DNA of 64,000 nt from Gordonia westfalica. GTDB lineage: Bacteria; Actinomycetota; Actinomycetes; Mycobacteriales; Mycobacteriaceae. Location: positions 1,054,001-1,118,000 of the forward strand of contig NZ_FNLM01000034.1 in assembly GCF_900105725.1 (NCBI RefSeq). Direction: 5' to 3'. A program made the translations under genes and the position numbers. The notes below the pieces were generated by a model that made no database searches, was not told the origin of the DNA, and saw only the letters and a list, made by a program, of their open reading frames with translations. Positions 8,648 through 18,901 of this stretch are shown one piece after another; the first letter of the stretch is position 1; each line of letters begins with the position of its first letter.

Positions 8648-10294
8648 ATGAGCGGCCACGGCGATCGGCGCGACGCGGTGGTCATCGGCGCCGGCCACAA
8701 CGGCCTGATCGCCGCGGCCTATCTGGCACAGGCCGGCCGGGACGTCGAGGTGCTCGAACGCGACGAGATCCCCGGCGGCGCCGTCTCGACCGTCGAACGC
8801 TTCCCCGGGCACCTCATCGATCGCGGTTCCTCGGCTCACCTGATGATCCGGCACTCCCCCGTCCTCGACGACCTCGACCTCGCCGCGCACGGACTGCGCT
8901 ACATCGACTGCGACCCGTGGGCATTCGTCCCGGCGACCGCGACCGCGCCGGCCATCGTCTTCCGCACCGACCTCGACGCCACCTGCGCGTCCATCGAACG
9001 GTCGTGCGGCGCAAAAGATGCCGCGGCGTATCGGCAGTTCGTCGAGACGTGGACGCCGCGGGCGGCGGCCGTCATGGACGCGTTCTACCGGCCCGCGACG
9101 ATGGGACAGTTCGGCCGGGCCTTCCTCGGCCTCGGTTCGACCGCGACCACCGAACGCACCGGCATCGTCGGACGCCGCAGCGGCGCGATGCTCAATCTCA
9201 CCGCCGAGCTCATGGCGTCGGGCGACGCCCTTCTCGACCGGTACTTCGACTCCGAACAGCTCAAGGCCGGACTCGCCTGGTTCGGCGCCCAGTCGGGACC
9301 GCCGATGACCGCACCCGGCACCGCGCCGATGGTCGGATTCGCCGCGTTGATGCACCGGATTCCACCCGGCCGCGCCATCGGCGGCAGCGGTGCGCTCACG
9401 GATGCGCTCGTACATCGCATCGGGGCCGACGGCGGTCGGATCGCCTGCGGGGATCCCGCCGTCTCGATCACCCGGTGCGGCGACCACTGGCGGGTGCAGA
9501 CCGAATCCGGTGAACGTCGTTGCACGCCGACGGTGATCAACGCCTGCCATGTGCTCGCGACCCTGGATCTGCTGGCGGCGGGCGATTTCGACGCCGGGAC
9601 CCTCGACCGCTGGCGCCGCGACATCGTGGTCGGCAGCGGGATCGGGATGGCGGTCCGCCTCGGCACGACCGCGCTACCCGCCTACCGCGACCTACCCGAC
9701 GACCTGCCCGCGCACGGAGTCCACTCGGCACTCGGACTGCTCGTCACCGACCGTGCGCACCTCGTCCGCGCGCACGCCGCCGCGGCGGTCGGAGCGTTGC
9801 CGCCGCGGCCCGCGGTCGTGGCGATGAGCTTCTCGGCGATCGATCCGACCCTCGCCCCCGAGGGCCGGCACGCGATCAACCTGTGGGCCCAGTGGCACCC
9901 CTACCGGCTCGCCGGTGCTCGATCAACGGCGGGCGCAAGCGTCGCCGGAGGCGACTGGGCGACGGCGGGCGCACAGGCCGCCGCGGCGGTCTGCGACGAG
10001 GTGGATCGTCACGCACCGGGTTTCGCCGAGTCGATCGCGCACCGCCACATCCAGACCCCCGAGGATCTCGAGTCCGAACTGGGCCTGATCGGCGGCAACA
10101 TCATGCACGTCGAGATGTCGATCGACCAGATGTTCATGTGGCGACCGACCCCGGATCTGTCGGGCCACCGCGTCCCCGGCGCCGACGGCCTGCTGCTGGC
10201 CGGGGCGTCGACGCATCCCGGCGGCGGGGTGACCGGCGCGAGCGGATACATCGCCGGCCACGCCGCCCTGCGTCGGAGACGCCGTTCCGGCTGA
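8648..10294 (+). CDS. CrtI-like FAD-dependent oxidoreductase / phytoene-desaturase family
   Basis: A 548-aa flavoprotein of the phytoene dehydrogenase family. The N-terminal dinucleotide-binding motif VIGAGHNGLIAAAYLAQAG (about residues 11–29) and the following EVLERDEIPGGAVSTVE are typical. The family C-terminal FAD region is present (PGADGLLLAGASTHPGGGVTGASGYIAGHAA). No carotenoid genes are adjacent, so the substrate is unknown; many such proteins are not carotenoid enzymes. The last codons and the stop lie in the first copy of a 25-bp tandem repeat that continues downstream. Confidence 0.85.
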   Translation: MSGHGDRRDAVVIGAGHNGLIAAAYLAQAGRDVEVLERDEIPGGAVSTVERFPGHLIDRGSSAHLMIRHSPVLDDLDLAAHGLRYIDCDPWAFVPATATAPAIVFRTDLDATCASIERSCGAKDAAAYRQFVETWTPRAAAVMDAFYRPATMGQFGRAFLGLGSTATTERTGIVGRRSGAMLNLTAELMASGDALLDRYFDSEQLKAGLAWFGAQSGPPMTAPGTAPMVGFAALMHRIPPGRAIGGSGALTDALVHRIGADGGRIACGDPAVSITRCGDHWRVQTESGERRCTPTVINACHVLATLDLLAAGDFDAGTLDRWRRDIVVGSGIGMAVRLGTTALPAYRDLPDDLPAHGVHSALGLLVTDRAHLVRAHAAAAVGALPPRPAVVAMSFSAIDPTLAPEGRHAINLWAQWHPYRLAGARSTAGASVAGGDWATAGAQAAAAVCDEVDRHAPGFAESIAHRHIQTPEDLESELGLIGGNIMHVEMSIDQMFMWRPTPDLSGHRVPGADGLLLAGASTHPGGGVTGASGYIAGHAALRRRRRSG

Positions 10295-10377
10295 GCGTCG
10301 GAGACGCCGTTCCGGCTGAGCGTCGGAGACGTTCGGTCCGCTGAGCGTCGGAGACGCCTGATCGGGTGAGCGTCTGG
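10270..10377. repeat. 25-bp tandem repeat overlapping a gene end
   Basis: Four copies of a 25-bp unit beginning gcgtcggagacg (10270, 10295, 10320, 10345) and a partial fifth. The first two are identical and the later ones diverge. Each unit ends in tga; the first supplies the stop of the upstream oxidoreductase gene. The array fills the gap up to lppM. Confidence 0.9.
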
Positions 10378-10381
10378 CACG

Positions 10382-11281
10382 ATGAGCAGCGTGCGATCGT
10401 CGAATCCCCAGCAGGGTGCACCGAAGTCCCACCGCGATCAGTCCCGTCACCGCAGGCTGATGCCGGTGGCGGTGGCCGTCGTGGCGCTCCTCATGTCCCC
10501 GCTGATGGCCGGATGCCTCGAGCGTTCGACGACGGTCGGTGACCGGTATTCCGGCAGTGTCATCGTCGCGACGTCACCGGACAATCCCCGTGGCGCGCCG
10601 CAACTGGACCTCCCCGAGTCGATGATGGGGCAGGTCTCGGTGACCGAGTACAAGGAGAGCCCGGACGAGAGCGACGCGTCGGCGGCGCCGTCGGGGTCCG
10701 CGGGAGACGACAAGGGTTCCGGTGACAAGGTCGACGAGGCGATCACCCGTGTGGGCAGCCGCGCGAGTTTCACCGATCTGACCGCCGGACAGTTCGGGCA
10801 GCTCGGCGACATCATCGCCGACGCCTACGGCGAGACCACGCTGACGATGGACCTCACCGCCAAGCGAAGCGGCGAGGTCGTCCGATTCCGCGGCGACACC
10901 GACCTCTCCGACCTCATCCCGGGTCGCGACTACGTGCAGCTGACCGTCACGTTCGGCGGGCCGGTGACGGCGACCAACGGCGACCAGGTCGGCGAGTCGA
11001 CGGTCACCTGGACCCCGGAGCCGGGCGAACCGTCGGACTTCAGCGCCGACGCCACCTACCCCGATCCGGCGACCGCCGCGGTCGGCAGCTGGTCGTGGTT
11101 CGTCGCCATCGTCTGCCTGATCGCGGTGCTGGTCATCGTGCGGATCGCGTACTCGAAGCGGTACCGCGGACCTCGGCCGGGACGACCGCTCGCGGTCAAC
11201 ACCACGCCGTCGACCCTGTCCGCCGAGGGATTGTCGGCAGCCGCCGATCGCGCCCCGGCAACCGCACCGAAGGACAGCTGA
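10382..11281 (+). CDS. lppM: Lipoprotein LppM (DUF3153 type)
   Basis: Envelope lipoprotein; the M. tuberculosis orthologue Rv2171 has been linked to phagosome manipulation. The 299-aa product has a basic N-terminus, a hydrophobic stretch and the lipobox LMAGC with the lipidated cysteine at about residue 45. A beta-rich extracellular region, an acidic Ser/Asp linker (about residues 96–118) and a second membrane segment (SWFVAIVCLIAVLVIVRIAY) near residue 240 precede a short cytoplasmic tail. The order GNAT, lppM, metF-like, idsA2 matches mycobacteria, with one extra oxidoreductase here. Confidence 0.88.
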   Translation: MSSVRSSNPQQGAPKSHRDQSRHRRLMPVAVAVVALLMSPLMAGCLERSTTVGDRYSGSVIVATSPDNPRGAPQLDLPESMMGQVSVTEYKESPDESDASAAPSGSAGDDKGSGDKVDEAITRVGSRASFTDLTAGQFGQLGDIIADAYGETTLTMDLTAKRSGEVVRFRGDTDLSDLIPGRDYVQLTVTFGGPVTATNGDQVGESTVTWTPEPGEPSDFSADATYPDPATAAVGSWSWFVAIVCLIAVLVIVRIAYSKRYRGPRPGRPLAVNTTPSTLSAEGLSAAADRAPATAPKDS

Positions 11282-11290
11282 GACCGGAGG

Positions 11291-12241
11291 TCAGGCCGGT
11301 ACGTGCAGCACGGCGTCGACGTCCACGCCGAGGCGGCCGAGCACCTCTGACGTCGCCTTGGCGAAGTTGAGGCTGCAGAAGTGCAGGCAGGGCGCGCCCT
11401 CGGCGATGAGTCGTTCCGCGGTCTCGGTCGCGAAGTCGATGCCGACGGCGCGAACGGTCGCGCGGTCCTCCTCGGGTCCGTCGCCCGCAGCCTTGGTGAA
11501 ACGCTCCACCACGTTCGGCGGGATCACCGACCCGGACAGCTCGGCCATGCGCTTGATGCTGGCCAGCGAGGTCACCGGCATGATGCCCGGGATGATCGGC
11601 TTGGCACCCTGCTCGGGGTCGGCGGCCTGCACCCGGTCGCGGAGGCGCAGGTAGTCCTCGACGTCGAAGAACATCTGGGTGATCGAGTACTCGGCACCCG
11701 CGCGCAGCTTGTTCACCAGGTTGCGGGTGTCGTGCTCGAGGTCGGGGGCGCGGTGGTGGCCCTCCGGGAACGACGCCACCCCGATGTGGAAGTCGCCGAG
11801 GGTGCCGATGAGACGGACCAGTTCCTCGGCGTATTCGACGCCCTCCGGATGGGCGATCCACTCCCCGAGCGGATCGCCCGGCGGGTCGCCGCGCAGCGCG
11901 AGGATGTTGGTGATGCCCTGATCCGCGTACGCGCCGACGAGCGCGCGCAGTTCGGCGATGCTGTGGTTGACCGCGGTCAGATGTGCCACCGGGAGCAGGG
12001 TGGTCTGGGCGGCGAGCTCGCCGGTGATGCGGACCGTGCGGTCGCGCGTAGACCCGCCGGCGCCGTAGGTCATCGACACGAACGCCGGGGACAGCCGCTC
12101 GAAGATCCGTACCGCGCGCCACAGCCGGGCCTCGCCCTCTGCATCGCGCGGGGGCATGAACTCGACGGAGAACGGCACCGGTCCACGGTGCGGGGCGGAC
12201 AGGCGTTCGACGATCGAGGGTGCCGGAGCGGTTGGGGTCAC
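11291..12241 (-). CDS. metF: Methylenetetrahydrofolate reductase family protein (Rv2172c-like)
   Basis: TIM-barrel enzyme expected to reduce 5,10-methylene-THF to 5-methyl-THF for methionine synthesis. From the GTG at 12241 it is 316 aa. Family blocks include FSVEFMPPRD near the N-terminus, FVSMTYGAGGSTRDRT, NILALRGDPPGD and ITQMFFDVEDY. The start is chosen because a TACACT -10 ends 6 nt before it, a leaderless arrangement; the ATG at 12268 would lie upstream of that promoter. Some mycobacterial members are reported to work without flavin, so the cofactor is uncertain. It is divergent from idsA2. Confidence 0.88.
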   Translation of the reverse strand: MTPTAPAPSIVERLSAPHRGPVPFSVEFMPPRDAEGEARLWRAVRIFERLSPAFVSMTYGAGGSTRDRTVRITGELAAQTTLLPVAHLTAVNHSIAELRALVGAYADQGITNILALRGDPPGDPLGEWIAHPEGVEYAEELVRLIGTLGDFHIGVASFPEGHHRAPDLEHDTRNLVNKLRAGAEYSITQMFFDVEDYLRLRDRVQAADPEQGAKPIIPGIMPVTSLASIKRMAELSGSVIPPNVVERFTKAAGDGPEEDRATVRAVGIDFATETAERLIAEGAPCLHFCSLNFAKATSEVLGRLGVDVDAVLHVPA

Positions 12242-12279
12242 CCGAACAGTGTAGAGAGCGATTCGCATAGCCTGGCAGG
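12242..12279. promoter_or_regulatory. Divergent leaderless promoters for metF and idsA2
   Basis: Only 38 bp separate the two start codons. On the minus strand TACACT (12253–12248) ends exactly 6 nt before the metF GTG. On the plus strand TAGCCT (12268–12273) ends exactly 6 nt before the idsA2 GTG. Both fit the TANNNT leaderless signature of mycobacteria, and neither gene has room for a ribosome site. Confidence 0.7.
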
Positions 12280-13518
12280 GTGACCTCCGCCTTCCCCACG
12301 CCGACCTCGCTCGATGCGGTCCCGGCGGCCGTCGAGTCCGAATTGCGCAGATTCTTCGACGTCGCGGTGCCGGCCGCGGCCGAGATCGCCCCCGTTGTCG
12401 GCACCGCGGCCGACATGGTCCGGGACTTCGTGCTGCAGGGTGGCAAGCGCATCCGACCGGTCTTCGCCTTCGCCGGCTGGCGGTGCGGGATGACCGAATC
12501 GGGGCGTGCCGACACCGGCGCGGCGTCGACCGTCGGTCGCGAGGCCCGGGACGCGCTGCGGGTGGGCGCGGCCCTCGAACTCGTGCAGGGATGCGCCCTG
12601 ATCCACGACGACATCATCGATCAGTCCGACACCCGGCGCGGTCACCCGACACTGCACCGCGTCTTCCAGGCGCGGCATGCGGCGGCGTCGTGGGCCGGGG
12701 ATGCCGCCGACCACGGGGTGGCTGCGGCGATCCTGGCCGGCGACCTCGCGCTCGCGTGGGCCGACGACCTCGTGCACGATCATCGGCCGGGGGTTTCGAC
12801 AAGCTCAACCAGCGGAGAAACAAGCTCAACCAGCGGACAAACAAGCTCAACCAGCGGAGGAACAAGCTCAACCAGCGGAGGAACAGATTCGATCTCCGAC
12901 TACCGGGCGCTCCCCCCGGCGGTCGGCGCGACCTGGGCGGCGATGCGCACCGAGGTGCTCGGCGGCCAGTTGCTCGACATCGTGAACGAGGCCAGCGGCG
13001 ACGACTCGGCGGCCGCCGCCTATCGCGTGATGGAGTTCAAGACCGCCGCGTACACCGTCGCCCGTCCCCTCGAGCTGGGGGCGCGCCTCGCCGGCGCGTC
13101 GGAGGACCTCGTCGCGACGTTGCGGAAGATCGGACACGACCTCGGCATCGCCTTCCAGTTGCGCGACGACCAGCTCGGCGTCTTCGGGGATCCGGAGCGG
13201 ACCGGCAAGCCGTCGGGCGACGACCTGATCTCCGGAAAGCGCACCGCCCTGCTGGCCACCGCACTACGACGCGCCGATGACTCCGACCCCGCGCTCGGGG
13301 CCCGCTTGCGCTCCTTCATCGGACGCCCTCTCGACGACGACGAGTTGGGCTCCGCGCGAGCACTTCTCGTCGACGTGGGCGCGGTCGCCGAGATGGAGGG
13401 CAAGATCGACGACCTCCTCGGCGCCGCACTCGGTGCACTCGATGCCGCCGACATCGGCGACGACATCCGCGCCGAACTCACCGCGGTCGCCCACCGGGCC
13501 GCGCATCGCGAGGCGTGA
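12280..13518 (+). CDS. idsA2: Trans-polyprenyl (geranylgeranyl-type) diphosphate synthase, IdsA2/GrcC-like
   Basis: Condenses isopentenyl diphosphate with allylic diphosphates to make prenyl chains. The product is 412 aa. The first Asp-rich motif is D110-D-I-I-D114 in LIHDDIIDQSDTRRGHP and the second is RDDQLGVFGD at about residues 295–304; GGKRIRP lies near 54–60. Residues of about 172–205 are a Thr/Ser/Gly repeat encoded by a 21-bp tandem repeat, absent from typical family members and probably an exposed loop. The GTG start follows a leaderless -10. The stop overlaps the mptA start (GTGA), suggesting translational coupling. Confidence 0.9.
   Translation: MTSAFPTPTSLDAVPAAVESELRRFFDVAVPAAAEIAPVVGTAADMVRDFVLQGGKRIRPVFAFAGWRCGMTESGRADTGAASTVGREARDALRVGAALELVQGCALIHDDIIDQSDTRRGHPTLHRVFQARHAAASWAGDAADHGVAAAILAGDLALAWADDLVHDHRPGVSTSSTSGETSSTSGQTSSTSGGTSSTSGGTDSISDYRALPPAVGATWAAMRTEVLGGQLLDIVNEASGDDSAAAAYRVMEFKTAAYTVARPLELGARLAGASEDLVATLRKIGHDLGIAFQLRDDQLGVFGDPERTGKPSGDDLISGKRTALLATALRRADDSDPALGARLRSFIGRPLDDDELGSARALLVDVGAVAEMEGKIDDLLGAALGALDAADIGDDIRAELTAVAHRAAHREA
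12797..12887. repeat. 21-bp in-frame tandem repeat inside idsA2
   Basis: About four copies of a 21-bp unit containing caagctcaaccagcgg. It keeps the frame and adds roughly 30 low-complexity residues to the prenyl synthase. The core actcaaccagcg recurs in the intergenic array at 49992–50310, so this looks like a dispersed repeat that has entered a gene. Confidence 0.85.
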
Positions 13519-15107
13519 GCCCCGGCGTGGACGCACCCACCCCGACGCCCACGCCCGCGGGCGTTCGTGACCGGACGGCACGCGGCGATCTGATCGTCGG
13601 CGCGATCGGCTCGGCCTTGGTGTGCGTGGGCAGCTTCGGCGTCGGGGATCCGCCGCGCAACAGCACGACGCTCACCGACCTGGGATTGAGCTGGATCACC
13701 TACGGTCACGGCAAGAACCTCTTCGGCACCTTCTTCTGGCTCGGTGTCTTCCTCATGGTGTTCGCCTGGGTCCGGCTCGGGCGCCGGGTCGCGACGGGCG
13801 CCGCGAACGTCCCGTCCATCCGGACCCTGCAGCGATGGCTGCTGGTCTGGGCGGCTCCACTGCTCGTCGCCGTGCCGGTCTACAGCCGCGACGTCTACGC
13901 CTACCTCGCCCAGGGCGCGGTGTTCGGTGCGGGTTTCGACCCGTACGCCGACGGCCCCGCCCACCATCCGGGCCCGCTCGTCGACAGCATGGCCACGGTC
14001 TGGGCGACCACCACCGCACCGTACGGACCGTTCACAATGGGGCTGTTGCGCGTCGTCACCGAGGTCACCGGCGACCACGTCGTCGCGGGTGTCCTCGCCG
14101 TGCGGCTCGTGCTGCTGCCCGGCCTGTTCCTCTCGCTGTGGGCGATCCCGCGGCTCGCACGGCATTTCGGCGCCTCACCGCAGGCCGGTCTGTGGCTGGC
14201 GCTGTTCAACCCGATGGTGCTCATCCACCTCGTCGCGGGACCGCACGTCGAACTCCTGATGGCCGGCGTGCTCACCACCGGCGTCGTCCTGGTCGTGACC
14301 GGGCGGCACGTCACCGGCACCGCGGTCCTGGCGCTCGCGGTGTCGATCAAGATCACCGCCGGGATCGCCCTGCCGTTCGTACTGTGGATCTGGCTGTCCC
14401 ACATACGGTCCCGCCGACCGGTGACCGCCCGCGACATCGTCGGCGTCTTCGCCGCGATCGTCGGGATCTCGGTGGCGGTCTTCGGTGTGTGGACCCTGCT
14501 CGCCGGCCTGGGATTCGGCTGGCTGACCGGCCTCGGCTGGGCCGACGTGATCATCAACTGGTTCACCGTCCCGACCTTCGTCGCACACCTCGTCACGCTG
14601 GTCGCCGCGCCGTTCGTCGCGCTCAATCTGCAACCGGTGCTGGAGATCACGCGCGCGATCGGTTCCGCGGTCCTCGCGGTCACGCTCGTCGCGCTGTGGT
14701 GGCGGCACCGCCACGACGAGAAGGACGCCGTCGCCGGGATGGCGTGGGCGATGCTGGCCGTGCTCCTGCTCGAACCGTCCACGCTCCCCTGGTATTACAC
14801 CTGGGCGCTGGCGATCGCGGTGGCGTTCACCCTCCCGCCGTGGGCACGCGCGACCGTGGTCGGGGTGTCGACGTTCATGCTGATCGTGTTCCAGCCCGAC
14901 GACGCGATCGTCTTCTACAAGCCGTTCGAACTCACGCTGGCGTTCCTGCTGGCAGGACTCGCGGCCTGGTCGCTGCTGCGCCCGGATCCGTTGCGCCTGC
15001 GCCGGTTCTGGCGATGGGCGTGGGGGTCTGACCGGACCGGCACGCCGGAGATGCCGGCGACCGGGACCGACGAGGTCAGAAAGCCTGAGCCTGCGCCCGG
15101 CGGATGA
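13515..15107 (+). CDS. mptA: Alpha-(1->6)-mannopyranosyltransferase MptA (GT-C fold)
   Basis: Polytopic polyprenyl-phosphomannose-dependent mannosyltransferase that elongates the alpha-1,6-mannan core of lipomannan; orthologue of Rv2174. The 530-aa product has about a dozen hydrophobic segments. The extracytoplasmic loop after the first helices holds the likely catalytic acidic residue in VPVYSRDVYAYLAQG, typical for this GT-C group. The GTG start overlaps the idsA2 stop by 4 nt. The 3' end overlaps the convergent Rv2175c-like gene by 32 bp. Distinction from MptB rests on gene order. Confidence 0.88.
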   Translation: MSPGVDAPTPTPTPAGVRDRTARGDLIVGAIGSALVCVGSFGVGDPPRNSTTLTDLGLSWITYGHGKNLFGTFFWLGVFLMVFAWVRLGRRVATGAANVPSIRTLQRWLLVWAAPLLVAVPVYSRDVYAYLAQGAVFGAGFDPYADGPAHHPGPLVDSMATVWATTTAPYGPFTMGLLRVVTEVTGDHVVAGVLAVRLVLLPGLFLSLWAIPRLARHFGASPQAGLWLALFNPMVLIHLVAGPHVELLMAGVLTTGVVLVVTGRHVTGTAVLALAVSIKITAGIALPFVLWIWLSHIRSRRPVTARDIVGVFAAIVGISVAVFGVWTLLAGLGFGWLTGLGWADVIINWFTVPTFVAHLVTLVAAPFVALNLQPVLEITRAIGSAVLAVTLVALWWRHRHDEKDAVAGMAWAMLAVLLLEPSTLPWYYTWALAIAVAFTLPPWARATVVGVSTFMLIVFQPDDAIVFYKPFELTLAFLLAGLAAWSLLRPDPLRLRRFWRWAWGSDRTGTPEMPATGTDEVRKPEPAPGG

Positions 15108-15441
15108 CCTCGCGGGCGAAGTCGGTGTGCAACGCCGCGGCGGGGTACAGGTCGAGATCGTCCTGCACGGTGAACAGCCACGCCATCGCCTCGTCGCGGG
15201 TGTACCCGCCGTCGAGCAGGACCCCGACGAGACCGTAGAAGTGTTTGACGACGCCCTCGTCGTCGAAGAACAGCGCCGGGATCACCGGATGTCCGCCGCG
15301 GGAGACGGCGAGCAGATTGTGGTCGCGGATGAGGGTGCGCACCCGGCTGGTGGACACCGCGAGCCGGTCGGCGACCTCGTCGACGGACAGCATCTCGACA
15401 TCAGCGGACAGGGTGTCAGGCGACAACGGTATGGAACCCAC
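15076..15441 (-). CDS. Winged-helix DNA-binding protein Rv2175c-like
   Basis: A 121-aa protein whose N-terminal half carries a helix-turn-helix (MLSVDEVADRLAVSTSRVRTLIRDHNLLAVSRGGHPVIP), followed by the conserved C-terminal segment GYTRDEAMAWLFTVQDDLD. The M. tuberculosis orthologue binds DNA and is a substrate of the kinase PknL. That kinase is encoded divergently about 136 bp away here too, so the two probably form a regulatory pair (inference from family). Its regulated genes are unknown. Confidence 0.87.
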   Translation of the reverse strand: MGSIPLSPDTLSADVEMLSVDEVADRLAVSTSRVRTLIRDHNLLAVSRGGHPVIPALFFDDEGVVKHFYGLVGVLLDGGYTRDEAMAWLFTVQDDLDLYPAAALHTDFAREVIRRAQAQAF

Positions 15442-15577
15442 GGGAGAAAGCGTAGCGGTACACCCGGGCCCGGTGAAACCGCCGAGCTCCGCACGCCCGC
15501 CCGAACCGACGACACCCGCGCCGGTTCACACGCGCCGATGACGCCGACTGTGTGGCCCTGCAGGTAGATTCAGCAGG

Positions 15578-16813
15578 GTGAACTCCCCCGTCGACGCGAT
15601 GCTCGGGACCGTCCTCGAGGACCGGTACCGCATCGACGCACCCATCGCGCGGGGTGGCATGTCGGCGGTCTACCTCGGCGTCGATCTCCGCCTGGGCCGC
15701 GAGGTCGCGGTCAAGGTGATGGACTCGCGATACTCGGGGGATCCGCAGTTCCTGCGCCGCTTCGAGTTCGAGGCGCGCGCGGTCGCCGGCCTCAAACACC
15801 CGGGTCTCGTGGCGGTCTACGACCAGGGCATCGACAACGGCATCGCCTTCCTGGTCATGGAACTCGTCGACGGCGGCAGCCTGCGCGAGCTGCTCCGCGA
15901 GCGGGGACCGATGCCGCCGCACGCCGTGGTGGCCGTCGCCGAACCCGTACTCGGAGGTCTCGGAACCGCGCACGCCGCGGGACTGGTCCATCGGGACGTC
16001 AAACCCGAGAACGTGCTCATCTCCGACGCCGGCGAGGTCAAGGTCGCCGACTTCGGACTGGTGCGCGCCGTCGCGGAGGCGGGCGTCACCTCGGCCAGCG
16101 TGATCCTCGGCACCGCCGCCTACCTCTCGCCCGAACAGGTCGAGTCCACCCATGCCGACGCGCGCAGCGACGTCTACTCCATGGGCGTGATGATGTTCGA
16201 ATTGCTCACCGGCCGAACGCCTTTCCACGGCGACTCGCCCCTGGCCCTCGCCTATCAGCGACTCACTTTCGACGTCCCCGCCCCGGGCGACGTGATCGCC
16301 GGTGTCCCGGTGGAATTCGACGAGATCGTCTTGCGCGCGACCGAGCGCAACCCCGCCGACCGGTATGCCGACGGCTTCGAGATGCAGCGGGCCCTGCTCG
16401 CCGTCGCCGACGATCTCGATCTCCCGCCGTTCACCGTCCCCGCGCCGACGCGGTCGCGCGAGCGCGAGGTGAAGTCGCGGTACCACGCAGTCGGGCCGGC
16501 CGGCCACGGAACCCGGGTCCAGTCGGCACCGGGACCATACGAACCGGGCTCGTCGTCGCCGGACTCCCCCGCGACACCGATCCGCCCGGTCGCCGGTGTC
16601 GGCGATCCCTCGGACGATCGGCCCGCACCGCCCGCCCGCCGGCGGGTCACGACCGACGTCGAAGACACCCGCGACCAGGACCCGCTCGGACCCGAACTCT
16701 CCGGTGGCGGGCGGCTGGGCGCGCTGCTGTGGATCCTGCTGGTGCTGCTGCTCGCCGTGGGCCTCGGTGTCGCCGGGTTCTGGGCCGGCAACACCTATCT
16801 CACGATCGGCTGA
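15578..16813 (+). CDS. pknL: Serine/threonine protein kinase PknL
   Basis: Transmembrane Ser/Thr kinase, 411 aa. The Gly-rich loop ARGGMSAVYLG, ATP-binding K46, catalytic H138-R-D140-V-K and the DFG aspartate D158 are all present, followed by the APE-region equivalent YLSPEQVES. After the kinase domain comes a Pro/Arg-rich linker (about residues 290–370) and one C-terminal membrane segment (GALLWILLVLLLAVGLGVAGF). There are almost no extracellular residues and no PASTA domains, as in Rv2176. A TAGATT element ends 7 nt before the GTG start, suggesting a leaderless transcript. Confidence 0.93.
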   Translation: MNSPVDAMLGTVLEDRYRIDAPIARGGMSAVYLGVDLRLGREVAVKVMDSRYSGDPQFLRRFEFEARAVAGLKHPGLVAVYDQGIDNGIAFLVMELVDGGSLRELLRERGPMPPHAVVAVAEPVLGGLGTAHAAGLVHRDVKPENVLISDAGEVKVADFGLVRAVAEAGVTSASVILGTAAYLSPEQVESTHADARSDVYSMGVMMFELLTGRTPFHGDSPLALAYQRLTFDVPAPGDVIAGVPVEFDEIVLRATERNPADRYADGFEMQRALLAVADDLDLPPFTVPAPTRSREREVKSRYHAVGPAGHGTRVQSAPGPYEPGSSSPDSPATPIRPVAGVGDPSDDRPAPPARRRVTTDVEDTRDQDPLGPELSGGGRLGALLWILLVLLLAVGLGVAGFWAGNTYLTIG

Positions 16814-16841
16814 CCTCGATACGGTCCTCGGCCGACAACCG

Positions 16842-18781
<1,940 letters not shown>

Positions 18782-18901
18782 GAGGACAGTATTCACACAC
18801 GCCCGGACGGGCCTCGACCCGCGGCGAGATGGGGCACGGATACGCGCCCGGACGAGCCACGTTTCGCCATTGCCGTACTTTGCTGGCTACCCTGGTAATT
18901 C

